A stretch of 35,786 nucleotides of DNA from contig JAVWHX010000020.1 in assembly GCA_036639875.1 (NCBI GenBank), forward strand, positions 1 to 35,786, given 5' to 3'. The position numbers were made by a program, and so were the translations under genes. A model generated the notes under the pieces. It was not told the DNA's origin. It ran no database searches and saw only the letters and a list, made by a program, of their open reading frames with translations. Below, piece after piece: positions 15,427-22,474 of the stretch. Positions within the stretch are counted from its first letter, which is position 1, and every line of letters starts with the position of its first letter. Source of the stretch: JAVWHX01 sp036639875. GTDB taxonomy: Bacteria > Bacillota_I > Bacilli_A > Erysipelotrichales > Coprobacillaceae.

Positions 15427-17973
15427 ATGAAGAAAACAATAATTGGAACTTTGGCACATGTTGATGCTGGTAAGACAACTTTATCTGAAAGTATGCTTTA
15501 TTTAAGTGGAAGTATACGTACAAGTGGAAGAGTTGATCATGGTAATACACTCTTGGATTATGATGAACAAGAAAGAAGTCGAGGGATTACTATTTTTGCA
15601 TCACAAGCTACTTTTGATTGGAAGGATACACATATTTCTTTATTGGATACACCAGGTCATATTGATTTTTCTTCTGAAATGGAAAGAACATTACAAGTTT
15701 TAGATTATGCTATTGTTGTGATAAATAGTTTGGATGGTGTACAGGCACATACCAAAACAATTTGGAACTTATTAAAACATTATCAAATACCAACATTTTT
15801 ATTTGTTAATAAAATGGATATTTCTCATTATAATCAAGAAGAGATATTAGAAGATATTAGAAATAATTTAGATGAAAGATGTATTGATTTTACAACTTCG
15901 CTTCACTATGAAAGTCTTGCTTTATGTGATGATGAATTATTAGATTTATATCTCAATAATAATACGATAAATGATCAAGATATTGCTATGCATATAAATA
16001 AGCGACATATCTTTCCATGTTATTTTGGTTCAGCTTTAAAACATCAAGGTATTAAAGTCTTTTTAAATGGTTTAGATAAATATGTTATTCAAAAGAAATA
16101 TCCAAAAACTTTTGGAGCAAGAGTTTATAAAATATCAAGAGAAAATGGACAACGCCTTACACATGTTAAAATAACAGGTGGGGTATTAAAGGTTAAAGAG
16201 AAACTCTTAAATGATGAAAAGGTAGATCAAATAAGACAATATTCTGGTCATAAGTTTCAGGCTGTAGAAAGTGTAGAAGCAGGTGAAATATGTGTGATTA
16301 AAGGTTTTAAAGATGTTCAGACTGGTGATGGATTAGGGTTTGAAGATACACATATATTGCCAATGTTAGAACCTTATATGAATTATCAATTGATTTTACC
16401 TAAGGATTGTGATCGTTTTGAAGTTTTAAGAAATATAAAACAATTATCTGAGGAAGATCCTCAATTACATATTCAATGTGATGAAAAAACTGAAAACATA
16501 TATATCCAATTAATGGGTGAAATACAAATAGAAATCTTAAAGAATATGATGAAAGAAAGATTTCATGTCAATGTTGATTTTTCTCAAGGACAAATTATTT
16601 ATAAAGAAACAATTGTTCATAAAGTTGAAGGTGTTGGTCACTTTGAGCCTTTGCGTCATTATGCTGAAGTTCACTTGATGTTAGAACCGATTGAGCGTGG
16701 TGCAGGATTACAGTTTGAAACAGAATGTTTAGAAGATACCTTGGATCGTCACTATCAAAGACTGATACTGACACATCTTCAAGAGAAGGAACATATTGGG
16801 GTTTTGACGGGTTCCCCCATTACTGATATAAAGATAACTTTGGTTGCTGGAAAGGCTCATTTAAAGCATACTGAAGGTGGAGATTTTAGAGAGGCTACAT
16901 ATCGTGCAATAAGGCATGCTTTAAAATCTAGTGAATGTTTATTGTTAGAACCATACTATCAGTTTGAATTAGATATTCCTAGTACATATATGAGTAAAGC
17001 TATTTATGATATTGAAAGTATGCAAGGTGAGTATATTTTACCTGATGAAATTGGTGATAGAATCACAATTAAAGGAACTGCTCCAGTATCTCAAATGCAA
17101 AACTATCAACTAGATGTTATTTCTTATACAAAAGGAGAAGGGCATTTGTTTTGTTCGTTAAATGGTTATAAACCATGTCTTCACCAAGAAGAAGTTATAA
17201 AAACTTTTCATTATGATAGTGAAGCAGATATTGATAATCCAACAGGGTCAATCTTTTGTGCTCATGGAGCAGGATTCTATGTGAAATGGGATCAAGTTAA
17301 AGATTATATGCATATTCCAATGCAATATAAGATTCCACAACAAACAACATATAAAACATCAAACTATGATAACCAGGACTTAGAAACAATTTTTGAAAGA
17401 ACATATGGACCAATAAAACAAAGGCTTTCTCAATCTACAACAAAACCTTTACAAGTTCAGCAGGATAAAACCAATCAACCACAACAACTTTGTTTGTTGG
17501 TTGATGGTTATAACGTTATTCATTCATGGCCAGAATTAAAAGAACTTGCAAAAGAAAATCTTGATGTTGCAAGATCAAGACTTATTGATATTTTAAGTGA
17601 TTATCAAGGATATAAACAGTGTTTATTAATACTTGTTTTCGATGCGTATAAAGTTAAAGACAATATAGGAACATCTACTCAAGAACATAATCTTTATATT
17701 GTTTATACTAAAGAAGCCCAAACTGCAGATATGTATATTGAAAGAGCAACACATCAACTGTCTATTCAATATCAAGTTGTTGTTGCAACGTCAGATGCTC
17801 TAGAACAAATGATTGTTTTAGGTAGAGGAGGGAGAAGAATGTCTTCTAGAGAATTGTTAGAAGATATTGAATATACGAGAAAAGAAAAGATGTCTGAGTT
17901 TAAAAGAAAACAAGATGTAAGTAGAAATTATTTATTAGAAGGTATTAAAGATATTCATCATAATAAGTCATAA
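15427..17973 (+). CDS. TetM-like translational GTPase fused to a C-terminal Rae1/YacP-type NYN endonuclease domain
   Basis: 848 residues against about 640 for Tet(M). Residues 1 to about 640 follow the EF-G/Tet(M) plan: G1 AHVDAGKTT (10-18), G2 RGIT, G3 DTPGH (74-78), G4 NKMD (128-131), then domains II-V. The domain IV tip reads LKHTEGGDFR (479-488) and lacks the SPVSTP-type loop by which Tet(M) displaces tetracycline, so drug protection is doubtful. A Gln/Thr-rich linker (about 645-687) leads to a NYN domain (688-845) very like Bacillus Rae1/YacP: LLVDGYNVI with Asp693, VFDAY with Asp739, TADMYIE with Asp768 and ATSD with Asp790, all likely metal-binding acids. Rae1 cuts mRNA in the ribosomal A site. 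The joint role is inferred: GTP-driven ribosome binding coupled to mRNA cleavage. The start at 15427 is the MKKTIIG methionine behind AGTGGTGGG. Confidence 0.85.
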   Translation: MKKTIIGTLAHVDAGKTTLSESMLYLSGSIRTSGRVDHGNTLLDYDEQERSRGITIFASQATFDWKDTHISLLDTPGHIDFSSEMERTLQVLDYAIVVINSLDGVQAHTKTIWNLLKHYQIPTFLFVNKMDISHYNQEEILEDIRNNLDERCIDFTTSLHYESLALCDDELLDLYLNNNTINDQDIAMHINKRHIFPCYFGSALKHQGIKVFLNGLDKYVIQKKYPKTFGARVYKISRENGQRLTHVKITGGVLKVKEKLLNDEKVDQIRQYSGHKFQAVESVEAGEICVIKGFKDVQTGDGLGFEDTHILPMLEPYMNYQLILPKDCDRFEVLRNIKQLSEEDPQLHIQCDEKTENIYIQLMGEIQIEILKNMMKERFHVNVDFSQGQIIYKETIVHKVEGVGHFEPLRHYAEVHLMLEPIERGAGLQFETECLEDTLDRHYQRLILTHLQEKEHIGVLTGSPITDIKITLVAGKAHLKHTEGGDFREATYRAIRHALKSSECLLLEPYYQFELDIPSTYMSKAIYDIESMQGEYILPDEIGDRITIKGTAPVSQMQNYQLDVISYTKGEGHLFCSLNGYKPCLHQEEVIKTFHYDSEADIDNPTGSIFCAHGAGFYVKWDQVKDYMHIPMQYKIPQQTTYKTSNYDNQDLETIFERTYGPIKQRLSQSTTKPLQVQQDKTNQPQQLCLLVDGYNVIHSWPELKELAKENLDVARSRLIDILSDYQGYKQCLLILVFDAYKVKDNIGTSTQEHNLYIVYTKEAQTADMYIERATHQLSIQYQVVVATSDALEQMIVLGRGGRRMSSRELLEDIEYTRKEKMSEFKRKQDVSRNYLLEGIKDIHHNKS

Positions 17974-17990
17974 TTTGCAATAACAAGTAA

Positions 17991-18018
17991 TTGACAATCG
18001 GCAAATATAATGTATAAT
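17991..18018 (+). promoter_or_regulatory. Strong sigma-A promoter in the gap after the GTPase-NYN gene
   Basis: Consensus TTGACA (17991-17996) and TATAAT (18013-18018) with a 16-base spacer. No coding gene follows it. Transcription would start near 18025 and run into the symmetric hairpin at 18042-18071, so it most likely makes a short non-coding RNA. Confidence 0.7.
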
Positions 18019-18024
18019 ATGTAT

Positions 18025-18078
18025 TGAGATAACTTACGTAAGAAAAGGAAGAGCTGCTACTCTTCCTTTTCGCTTTTA
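18025..18078 (+). ncRNA. Candidate short antisense RNA of a type I toxin-antitoxin locus
   Basis: The predicted product of the 17991-18018 promoter is about 50 nt: a 5' segment with GAGATAACTTACG (18026-18038) and a 12-bp terminator-like hairpin. The 5' segment can pair, with one G-U, with the 3' part of the opposite-strand toxin transcript (copy at 18082-18096), and the two transcripts overlap at their 3' ends. No expression data exist here, and the T-tail after the hairpin is interrupted, so the end point is uncertain. Confidence 0.4.
18042..18071. terminator. Symmetric hairpin, probable bidirectional terminator
   Basis: GAAAAGGAAGAG (18042-18053) pairs perfectly with CTCTTCCTTTTC (18060-18071) around a 6-base loop. 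The 3' arm is pyrimidine-rich in both directions. It would end the plus-strand RNA from 17991 and the minus-strand transcript of the small hydrophobic peptide. Confidence 0.65.
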
Positions 18079-18080
18079 TT

Positions 18081-18221
18081 AAGGAGATAACTCACGTTTC
18101 TCAGTTTTGTCTAAATAACTTAGGTTATTTAAACTTTGTGGAAATAACAATCAGAATAATAGTGAGTATCACTAAATATTCCATTGTTTAGTCCTCCCAA
18201 GTCATGTAAGTTTATCTCCTT
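18081..18221 (-). repeat. Long-range inverted repeat bracketing the small toxin-like ORF
   Basis: AAGGAGATAA (18081-18090) is perfectly inverted at 18212-18221. In the minus-strand RNA the arms pair for 10 bp and, after one bulged A, for five more pairs including one G-U (CTTAC with the GTGAG-side bases). This would close a loop holding the ribosome binding site and the whole 19-codon ORF. A related GAGATAACTTACG copy lies at 18026-18038. Confidence 0.7.
18125..18184 (-). CDS. 19-residue hydrophobic peptide, candidate type I toxin
   Basis: The ORF encodes MEYLVILTIILIVISTKFK, a single membrane-length hydrophobic stretch with a basic tail. This is the general form of type I toxins such as Ibs or Fst, though I do not recognise the exact family. 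GGGAGGA lies 7 bases before the ATG. The stop codon lies in a small AAATAAC/GTTATTT hairpin (18113-18130). The transcript would start near 18240 and end at the symmetric hairpin 18042-18071, giving about 200 nt, with its two ends paired by the 18081/18212 repeat. Chance cannot be excluded for so short an ORF; the strong ribosome binding site, the RNA pairing and the convergent promoter are what support it. Confidence 0.5.
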   Translation of the reverse strand: MEYLVILTIILIVISTKFK

Positions 18222-18234
18222 GAAAATAGAACAT
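18202..18234 (-). CDS. 10-codon leader ORF upstream of the toxin-like peptide
   Basis: MFYFQGDKLT, preceded by a near-perfect AGGAGGTG (18248-18241) at 6-base spacing; its stop lies 17 bases before the next ATG. If the -10 box is TATATA at 18253-18248, the transcript would begin around 18241 and lose this site, so the leader may be untranslated. A translated leader that opens the downstream ribosome binding site, as mok does for hok, is the alternative. Confidence 0.3.
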   Translation of the reverse strand: MFYFQGDKLT

Positions 18235-18247
18235 CAGCTCCACCTCC

Positions 18248-18275
18248 TATATAAAAGCATAGCTATTTGCTACAA
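18248..18275 (-). promoter_or_regulatory. Candidate promoter of the toxin-like transcript
   Basis: On the minus strand TTGTAG (18275-18270), a 16-base spacer and TATATA (18253-18248). The match is moderate, and an AGGAGG overlaps the expected start site. Confidence 0.4.
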
Positions 18276-18528
18276 GACAATCATAACATAAAGCAAACCA
18301 TTGTGCGTCCCAACTTGTTGACAAATGTGACTCATGACTTTCTCATAATTATTTCATGTGTAATACCATATATAGAGGTAAGGGTTTATATCTTGATAAT
18401 CATATAAGAATAGCATGAGAATAATATGATAATATAATGAAATAAGAAATTATATTTATCTAGCATATTTAAATGATAATCAAATTTGATAATATTTTAG
18501 TTGAACATCAACAATCAAAGAAGAGACA
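18276..18528. other. AT-rich intergenic stretch upstream of proS with no visible gene
   Basis: No ORF with a ribosome binding site is seen on either strand. The part from 18380 to 18500 is rich in GATAAT-like words. A TTGACA at 18318-18323 has no -10 box at normal spacing. There is no T-box consensus ahead of proS. Confidence 0.5.
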
Positions 18529-18556
18529 TTGCTTTTTGTATAAAATCTTGTATAAT
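18529..18556 (+). promoter_or_regulatory. Promoter of proS
   Basis: TTGCTT (18529-18534) and TATAAT (18551-18556) with a 16-base spacer, 35 bases before the proS start codon. Confidence 0.65.
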
Positions 18557-18591
18557 AGTAAAGTAAATATTGAATAAAAGGGGTAAGAAAA

Positions 18592-20031
18592 ATGGCAAAC
18601 AATAAAATGAAAAATGATGCAATAACATCAAGAGAAGTAGATTTTGCACAGTGGTATACAGATGTCTGTCGTAAAGCAGAATTAATGGATTACTCAAGTG
18701 TAAAAGGGTTTATTATTTATAGACCATATGGTTATGCTTTGTGGGAAATGATTCAAGCATACATGGATAAGAAATTTAAAGAAACAGGACATGAAAATGT
18801 TTATATGCCGCTTTTGATCCCTGAATCATTATTAAAAAAAGAAGCAGATCATGTTGAAGGGTTTGCACCTGAATGTGCAGTTGTGACAAAAGGTGGATAT
18901 GATACTTTAGAAGAAAATCTTGTGATTAGACCAACGTCTGAAACATTATTCTGTGAACATTATGCAAAAATTATAAATTCATATAGAGATTTACCAAAAT
19001 TATATAATCAATGGTGTAGTGTTGTTCGTTGGGAAAAAACAACAAGACCATTCTTAAGAGGTTCTGAATTTTTATGGCAAGAAGGTCATACTGTTCATGC
19101 GACTGCTGATGAAGCGAAAGCAGAAACAATGCAAATGTTGAATATTTATGAGTCAACTTCAAAAGACTTATTAGCAATTCCTATGTTAACTGGTAAGAAA
19201 ACAGAAAGAGAAAAATTTGCTGGGGCTGAAGAAACTTATACAATTGAAGCTTTGATGCATGATGGAAAAGCTTTACAATCAGGAACATCTCATTATTTTG
19301 GTGATGGGTTTGCAAAAGCTTTCGATATGAAATTCTTAGATAAAGATAATAAACAAAAATATGTTCATCAAACATCTTGGGGAGTTTCTACAAGATTATT
19401 AGGAGCAATTATTATGGTTCATGGTGATGACAATGGATTGGTATTACCACCTAGAGTTGCACCTACACAAGTCATGATTATTCCAATTCAACAACAAAAA
19501 GATGGAATCTTAGAAAAAGCAGAAGAATTAAGAGTTCAATTGCTTGCTCAAGGTATTAGAGCAAAAGTAGATGCTACTGATAAATCACCAGGATGGAAAT
19601 TCTCTGAAGCAGAAATGCGTGGAATTCCTTTACGTATAGAAGTGGGTCCTAGAGACTTAGAAAATGGTCAATGTGTTTTAGCTAAACGTATTGATGGAGA
19701 AAAGCAAACTGTTGCTTTAGATGATCAATTGCCTCAAGTGATTTCTACGTTATTAGATGAAATTCATGATCAAATGTATGAAAAAGCATTAGCATTTAGA
19801 AATGATCATATTACTTCTGCTACTACTTATGAAGAATTAAAGAGCATCTTAGATACAAAAGGTGGTTATGTAAAACTTCCTTGGTGTGGAGATGAAGAAT
19901 GTGAAGTTAAGATTAAAGAAGATACTGCAGCAACATCTCGTTGTATTGATACTGAAATAGAAGCAGATGGGGTTTGTCCTATTTGTGGTAAGAAAGCAAA
20001 ACATATTGTTTATTTTGCAAGAGCTTATTAA
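18592..20031 (+). CDS. proS: Prolyl-tRNA synthetase, archaeal/eukaryal-like type
   Basis: 479 residues; charges tRNA-Pro. This is the short ProRS type without the bacterial INS editing domain. Class II motifs are seen in RPTSETLFCEHYAKII and in WCSVVRWEKTTRPFLRGSEFLWQE (motif 2), with HQTSWGVSTRLLGAIIMVHGD as motif 3. The anticodon-binding domain starts near VAPTQVMIIPI, and the C-terminal zinc-binding-like extension has cysteines in CGDEEC and CPICGKK and ends in the typical FARAY. It has its own promoter and an AAAAGGGG site, and ends at the hairpin 20031-20056. Such ProRS forms are common in several Bacillota lineages, so this is not in itself evidence of recent transfer. Confidence 0.96.
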   Translation: MANNKMKNDAITSREVDFAQWYTDVCRKAELMDYSSVKGFIIYRPYGYALWEMIQAYMDKKFKETGHENVYMPLLIPESLLKKEADHVEGFAPECAVVTKGGYDTLEENLVIRPTSETLFCEHYAKIINSYRDLPKLYNQWCSVVRWEKTTRPFLRGSEFLWQEGHTVHATADEAKAETMQMLNIYESTSKDLLAIPMLTGKKTEREKFAGAEETYTIEALMHDGKALQSGTSHYFGDGFAKAFDMKFLDKDNKQKYVHQTSWGVSTRLLGAIIMVHGDDNGLVLPPRVAPTQVMIIPIQQQKDGILEKAEELRVQLLAQGIRAKVDATDKSPGWKFSEAEMRGIPLRIEVGPRDLENGQCVLAKRIDGEKQTVALDDQLPQVISTLLDEIHDQMYEKALAFRNDHITSATTYEELKSILDTKGGYVKLPWCGDEECEVKIKEDTAATSRCIDTEIEADGVCPICGKKAKHIVYFARAY

Positions 20032-20056
20032 GATAGTTGAAAGACTATCTTTTTTT
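20031..20056 (+). terminator. Terminator of proS
   Basis: AGATAGT pairs with ACTATCT across a 6-base loop and is followed by six T. It overlaps the last base of the stop codon. Confidence 0.8.
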
Positions 20057-20107
20057 GTTTAATTAAGTCTAAGAAAGTGGTAGAATAATAACGTTGAGGT
20101 GAAACGT

Positions 20108-21202
20108 ATGGGTATTCAAAAAATTATCTTAAATATTATTTTAAAAATAGAATCAGTCTTTATTTCTTTGTTTTCTATAAAAAAGAATAGAATTACATTT
20201 ATATCATTGGAATCTAATGTTTTAACATCTGATCTTCAATTGATTTATAATATGTTAGATAAAGATGAATTTGACATACATTTATGTTTAATTCATTACA
20301 AAAAGAATCTGTTAGGACAGTTTTTTTATTTTCTAAATTGTATGAAACAACTTTATCTTATTAATACTTCACATCTTGTTTTATTACATGATAATAATTA
20401 TGTTGTTTCTCATTTTAAAAGAAAAGGGGTAACAGTATTGCAAGTTTGGCATGCATGTGGAGCTGTTAAAAAATTTGGAAATGTTATTGATAGACAGTAT
20501 ATGGTAGCGAATTATGACTATGTATTATCAACTTCATCATATTGGAAAAAACCTTATAGTGAAGCATTTGATGTAAAAGAAGAAAATGTATTACCTATTG
20601 GTTTACCAAGAACTGATGAATTATACCAAGAAGAATATTTAATTCAAAGTCAAACATATATCTATCATAAATATCCTCAGTTAAAAGATAAAAAGATTAT
20701 TCTATATGCACCTACATTTAGAGGAAATATATATAAAGGTTTTACTGCAATTGATTTTGATGCTAAGAAGTTATTAGATATATTAGGTGATGAATATGTT
20801 GTGATATATAAGTTTCATCCTTTAATGGGTGATTACAAACTTTTTGATTCTTTAAATATTATCAATATGAATAAAGAAGATACTCATGTATTGTTTAGTG
20901 TTTCTGACTATTTGATTTCTGATTATTCTTCAATTGTTTTTGATTATATGATTTTAGATAAACCTTTGATTTTCTTTGTTCCTGATTTACAAGAATATTC
21001 TAAAGAATTGGGTGTGTTTGTTGATATGGATACGTTAGGGTGTCCATTGTGTACTGATGAAGAAGAAGTTAGTAAGGCTATTCAAGGTGGCAATAAAAAG
21101 AATATGCAAGAATTAGAAGATATTTTCTTTGATGAACAAGATGGGAAAAGTACTCAAAGAGTTGTTGAATGGATAAGGGGGAAAATGAATGAAGAAATTT
21201 AA
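20108..21202 (+). CDS. CDP-glycerol:poly(glycerophosphate) glycerophosphotransferase (TagB/TarB-like)
   Basis: A 364-residue GT-B-type enzyme of the TagB/TagF family, which transfers glycerol-phosphate from CDP-glycerol onto lipid-linked wall teichoic acid or a related polymer at the inner face of the membrane. Recognised segments are LQVWHACGAVKKFG, the PIGLPRTDEL turn, ILYAPTFRGN, YKFHPLMGDY and SDYLISDYSSIVFDYMILDK, which carries the donor-phosphate site. The start at 20108 follows GAGGTG; the in-frame GTG at 20099 is less likely. Its end overlaps the secreted MBL-fold gene by 14 bases, so it heads an apparent three-gene surface operon. Whether the product is teichoic acid or a capsule-like polymer is not known. 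Confidence 0.88.
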   Translation: MGIQKIILNIILKIESVFISLFSIKKNRITFISLESNVLTSDLQLIYNMLDKDEFDIHLCLIHYKKNLLGQFFYFLNCMKQLYLINTSHLVLLHDNNYVVSHFKRKGVTVLQVWHACGAVKKFGNVIDRQYMVANYDYVLSTSSYWKKPYSEAFDVKEENVLPIGLPRTDELYQEEYLIQSQTYIYHKYPQLKDKKIILYAPTFRGNIYKGFTAIDFDAKKLLDILGDEYVVIYKFHPLMGDYKLFDSLNIINMNKEDTHVLFSVSDYLISDYSSIVFDYMILDKPLIFFVPDLQEYSKELGVFVDMDTLGCPLCTDEEEVSKAIQGGNKKNMQELEDIFFDEQDGKSTQRVVEWIRGKMNEEI

Positions 21203-22463
21203 TTGCTTATTGTTGTGTTCGTTAATTACTTTTATAGTTGTTGCTAGTACTAATATTAGTTATTCATATGCATCTGATTCATTAAAGATACATTATATCG
21301 ATGTAGGAAGTGCAGATTCCATATATATCGAATGTGGTGGACAAAGTATGTTGATAGATGGAGGTTACTTAACTCAATATGATAGAAGTGGGGAAACTGA
21401 TGATGCAATAAAGAGTCCGTTAGATAGATATATGCATGATGGTGATGATACGGTTTTAGATTCATCTGCGGGACAGTACATGGATCAGTATAAAAAGTTG
21501 TTAAGAGAAAATGATAATAGTGATGTCACAAAATATCTTGATTCACTAGGTGTTAAAGAGATTGATTATGTAGTTTCTACTCATCCGCATTATGATCATA
21601 TTGGGGGATTGATTCAAGTCCTAAACAAATATAATTATAAGCATTTACTATATAATGGTAGAGAGTATAATGCTTATTTACCAACATTTAAAAAAATGGC
21701 TGAGTATAACAAAAGTAAAAATGGTGTTGAACTTACTGTAGCTAATCAAGGGCAAGTTATCGAATTAGGGGCAGGAAGTATGAAGGCAAGAATTACTGTA
21801 CTAACAAATCAAGCAACTGATTATTCTACAATTAGTGGTAGAAATGAACTTAATACTATTTCGAATAATGGTTCGTTGGTTCTTAAATTGGAATATGGTA
21901 AACGTTCTTTTCTCTTTACTGGTGATGCTCAAGTTGCTGCTCAAAGAGAATTGATTAAAAATAAAATAACAGATATTACAAATATAGATGTTTTGAAGGT
22001 TCCACATCACGGCTATAACAATAATGATTTTAATTCGCCTGATAAATCGGGTAACTATGAGTTCTTTCAAAATGTTAACCCTGTTGTAAGTGTTGTTTCG
22101 TGTGATATTGGAAATAACAACTCTCCTTTACCAGCTAATAGAGTTATTAAAGATTTGGCAATGAGTGACATATATACAACAAAAGATTTAGGGAATATAG
22201 TTTTGACTTGTAATGGGAAAAGCGTAATTGTAAAAACTAATTCTAAAACTATATATGCTTTAAATCCTGGAGATTTAAACAAGGATGGCAAAATAACGGC
22301 ATCTGATTTATTAAAGATGGAAAAGTATGTTGTTAATCCTAATGACAACCAGTTAAGAAATACTGAATTAAGAATTGGTGATACTAATGATGATGGTAAA
22401 GTGAATTCTAGAGATATGTTAGCAGTTGAAAAAAATATTGTGTTTAATACACCAATTGATTAA
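21189..22463 (+). CDS. Secreted metallo-beta-lactamase-fold hydrolase (ComEC-like) with C-terminal type I dockerin
   Basis: 424 residues with an N-terminal signal peptide (about 1-28, hydrophobic core LLLCSLITFIVVAS). Residues about 32-355 form an MBL-fold domain of the ComEC/Rec2-like secreted group, with all metal motifs: HPHYDH (132-137), TGDA (Asp246) and PHHGY (His273/274). Residues 360-418 hold two dockerin-type calcium loops: GDLNKDGKITASDLLKMEKY and GDTNDDGKVNSRDMLAVEKN. Dockerins bind cohesins and dock enzymes onto scaffolds. The next gene encodes a membrane-anchored protein with a cohesin-like domain, a natural partner. It overlaps the TagB-like gene by 14 bases. The substrate is unknown; phosphodiester targets such as nucleic acid or teichoic acid are possible but not shown. 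Confidence 0.88.
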   Translation: MKKFNCLLLCSLITFIVVASTNISYSYASDSLKIHYIDVGSADSIYIECGGQSMLIDGGYLTQYDRSGETDDAIKSPLDRYMHDGDDTVLDSSAGQYMDQYKKLLRENDNSDVTKYLDSLGVKEIDYVVSTHPHYDHIGGLIQVLNKYNYKHLLYNGREYNAYLPTFKKMAEYNKSKNGVELTVANQGQVIELGAGSMKARITVLTNQATDYSTISGRNELNTISNNGSLVLKLEYGKRSFLFTGDAQVAAQRELIKNKITDITNIDVLKVPHHGYNNNDFNSPDKSGNYEFFQNVNPVVSVVSCDIGNNNSPLPANRVIKDLAMSDIYTTKDLGNIVLTCNGKSVIVKTNSKTIYALNPGDLNKDGKITASDLLKMEKYVVNPNDNQLRNTELRIGDTNDDGKVNSRDMLAVEKNIVFNTPID

Positions 22464-22474
22464 AGGGGAATAAA

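Noticed and set aside
15427..17340. Acquired tetracycline-resistance gene of the Tet(M) class
   Set aside because: The GTPase frame is similar, but the domain IV tip lacks the SPVSTP-type loop, the protein carries an extra nuclease domain, base composition matches the neighbours, and no transposon genes are nearby. It reads as a resident chromosomal factor.
18276..18591. T-box riboswitch ahead of proS
   Set aside because: No T-box consensus, specifier stem or antiterminator/terminator pair is visible; a plain promoter lies 35 bases before the gene.
21801..22348. Minus-strand open frames opposite the MBL-dockerin gene
   Set aside because: They are shadows of the plus-strand gene: no ribosome binding sites, no recognisable motifs, and the plus frame has complete catalytic and dockerin motifs.
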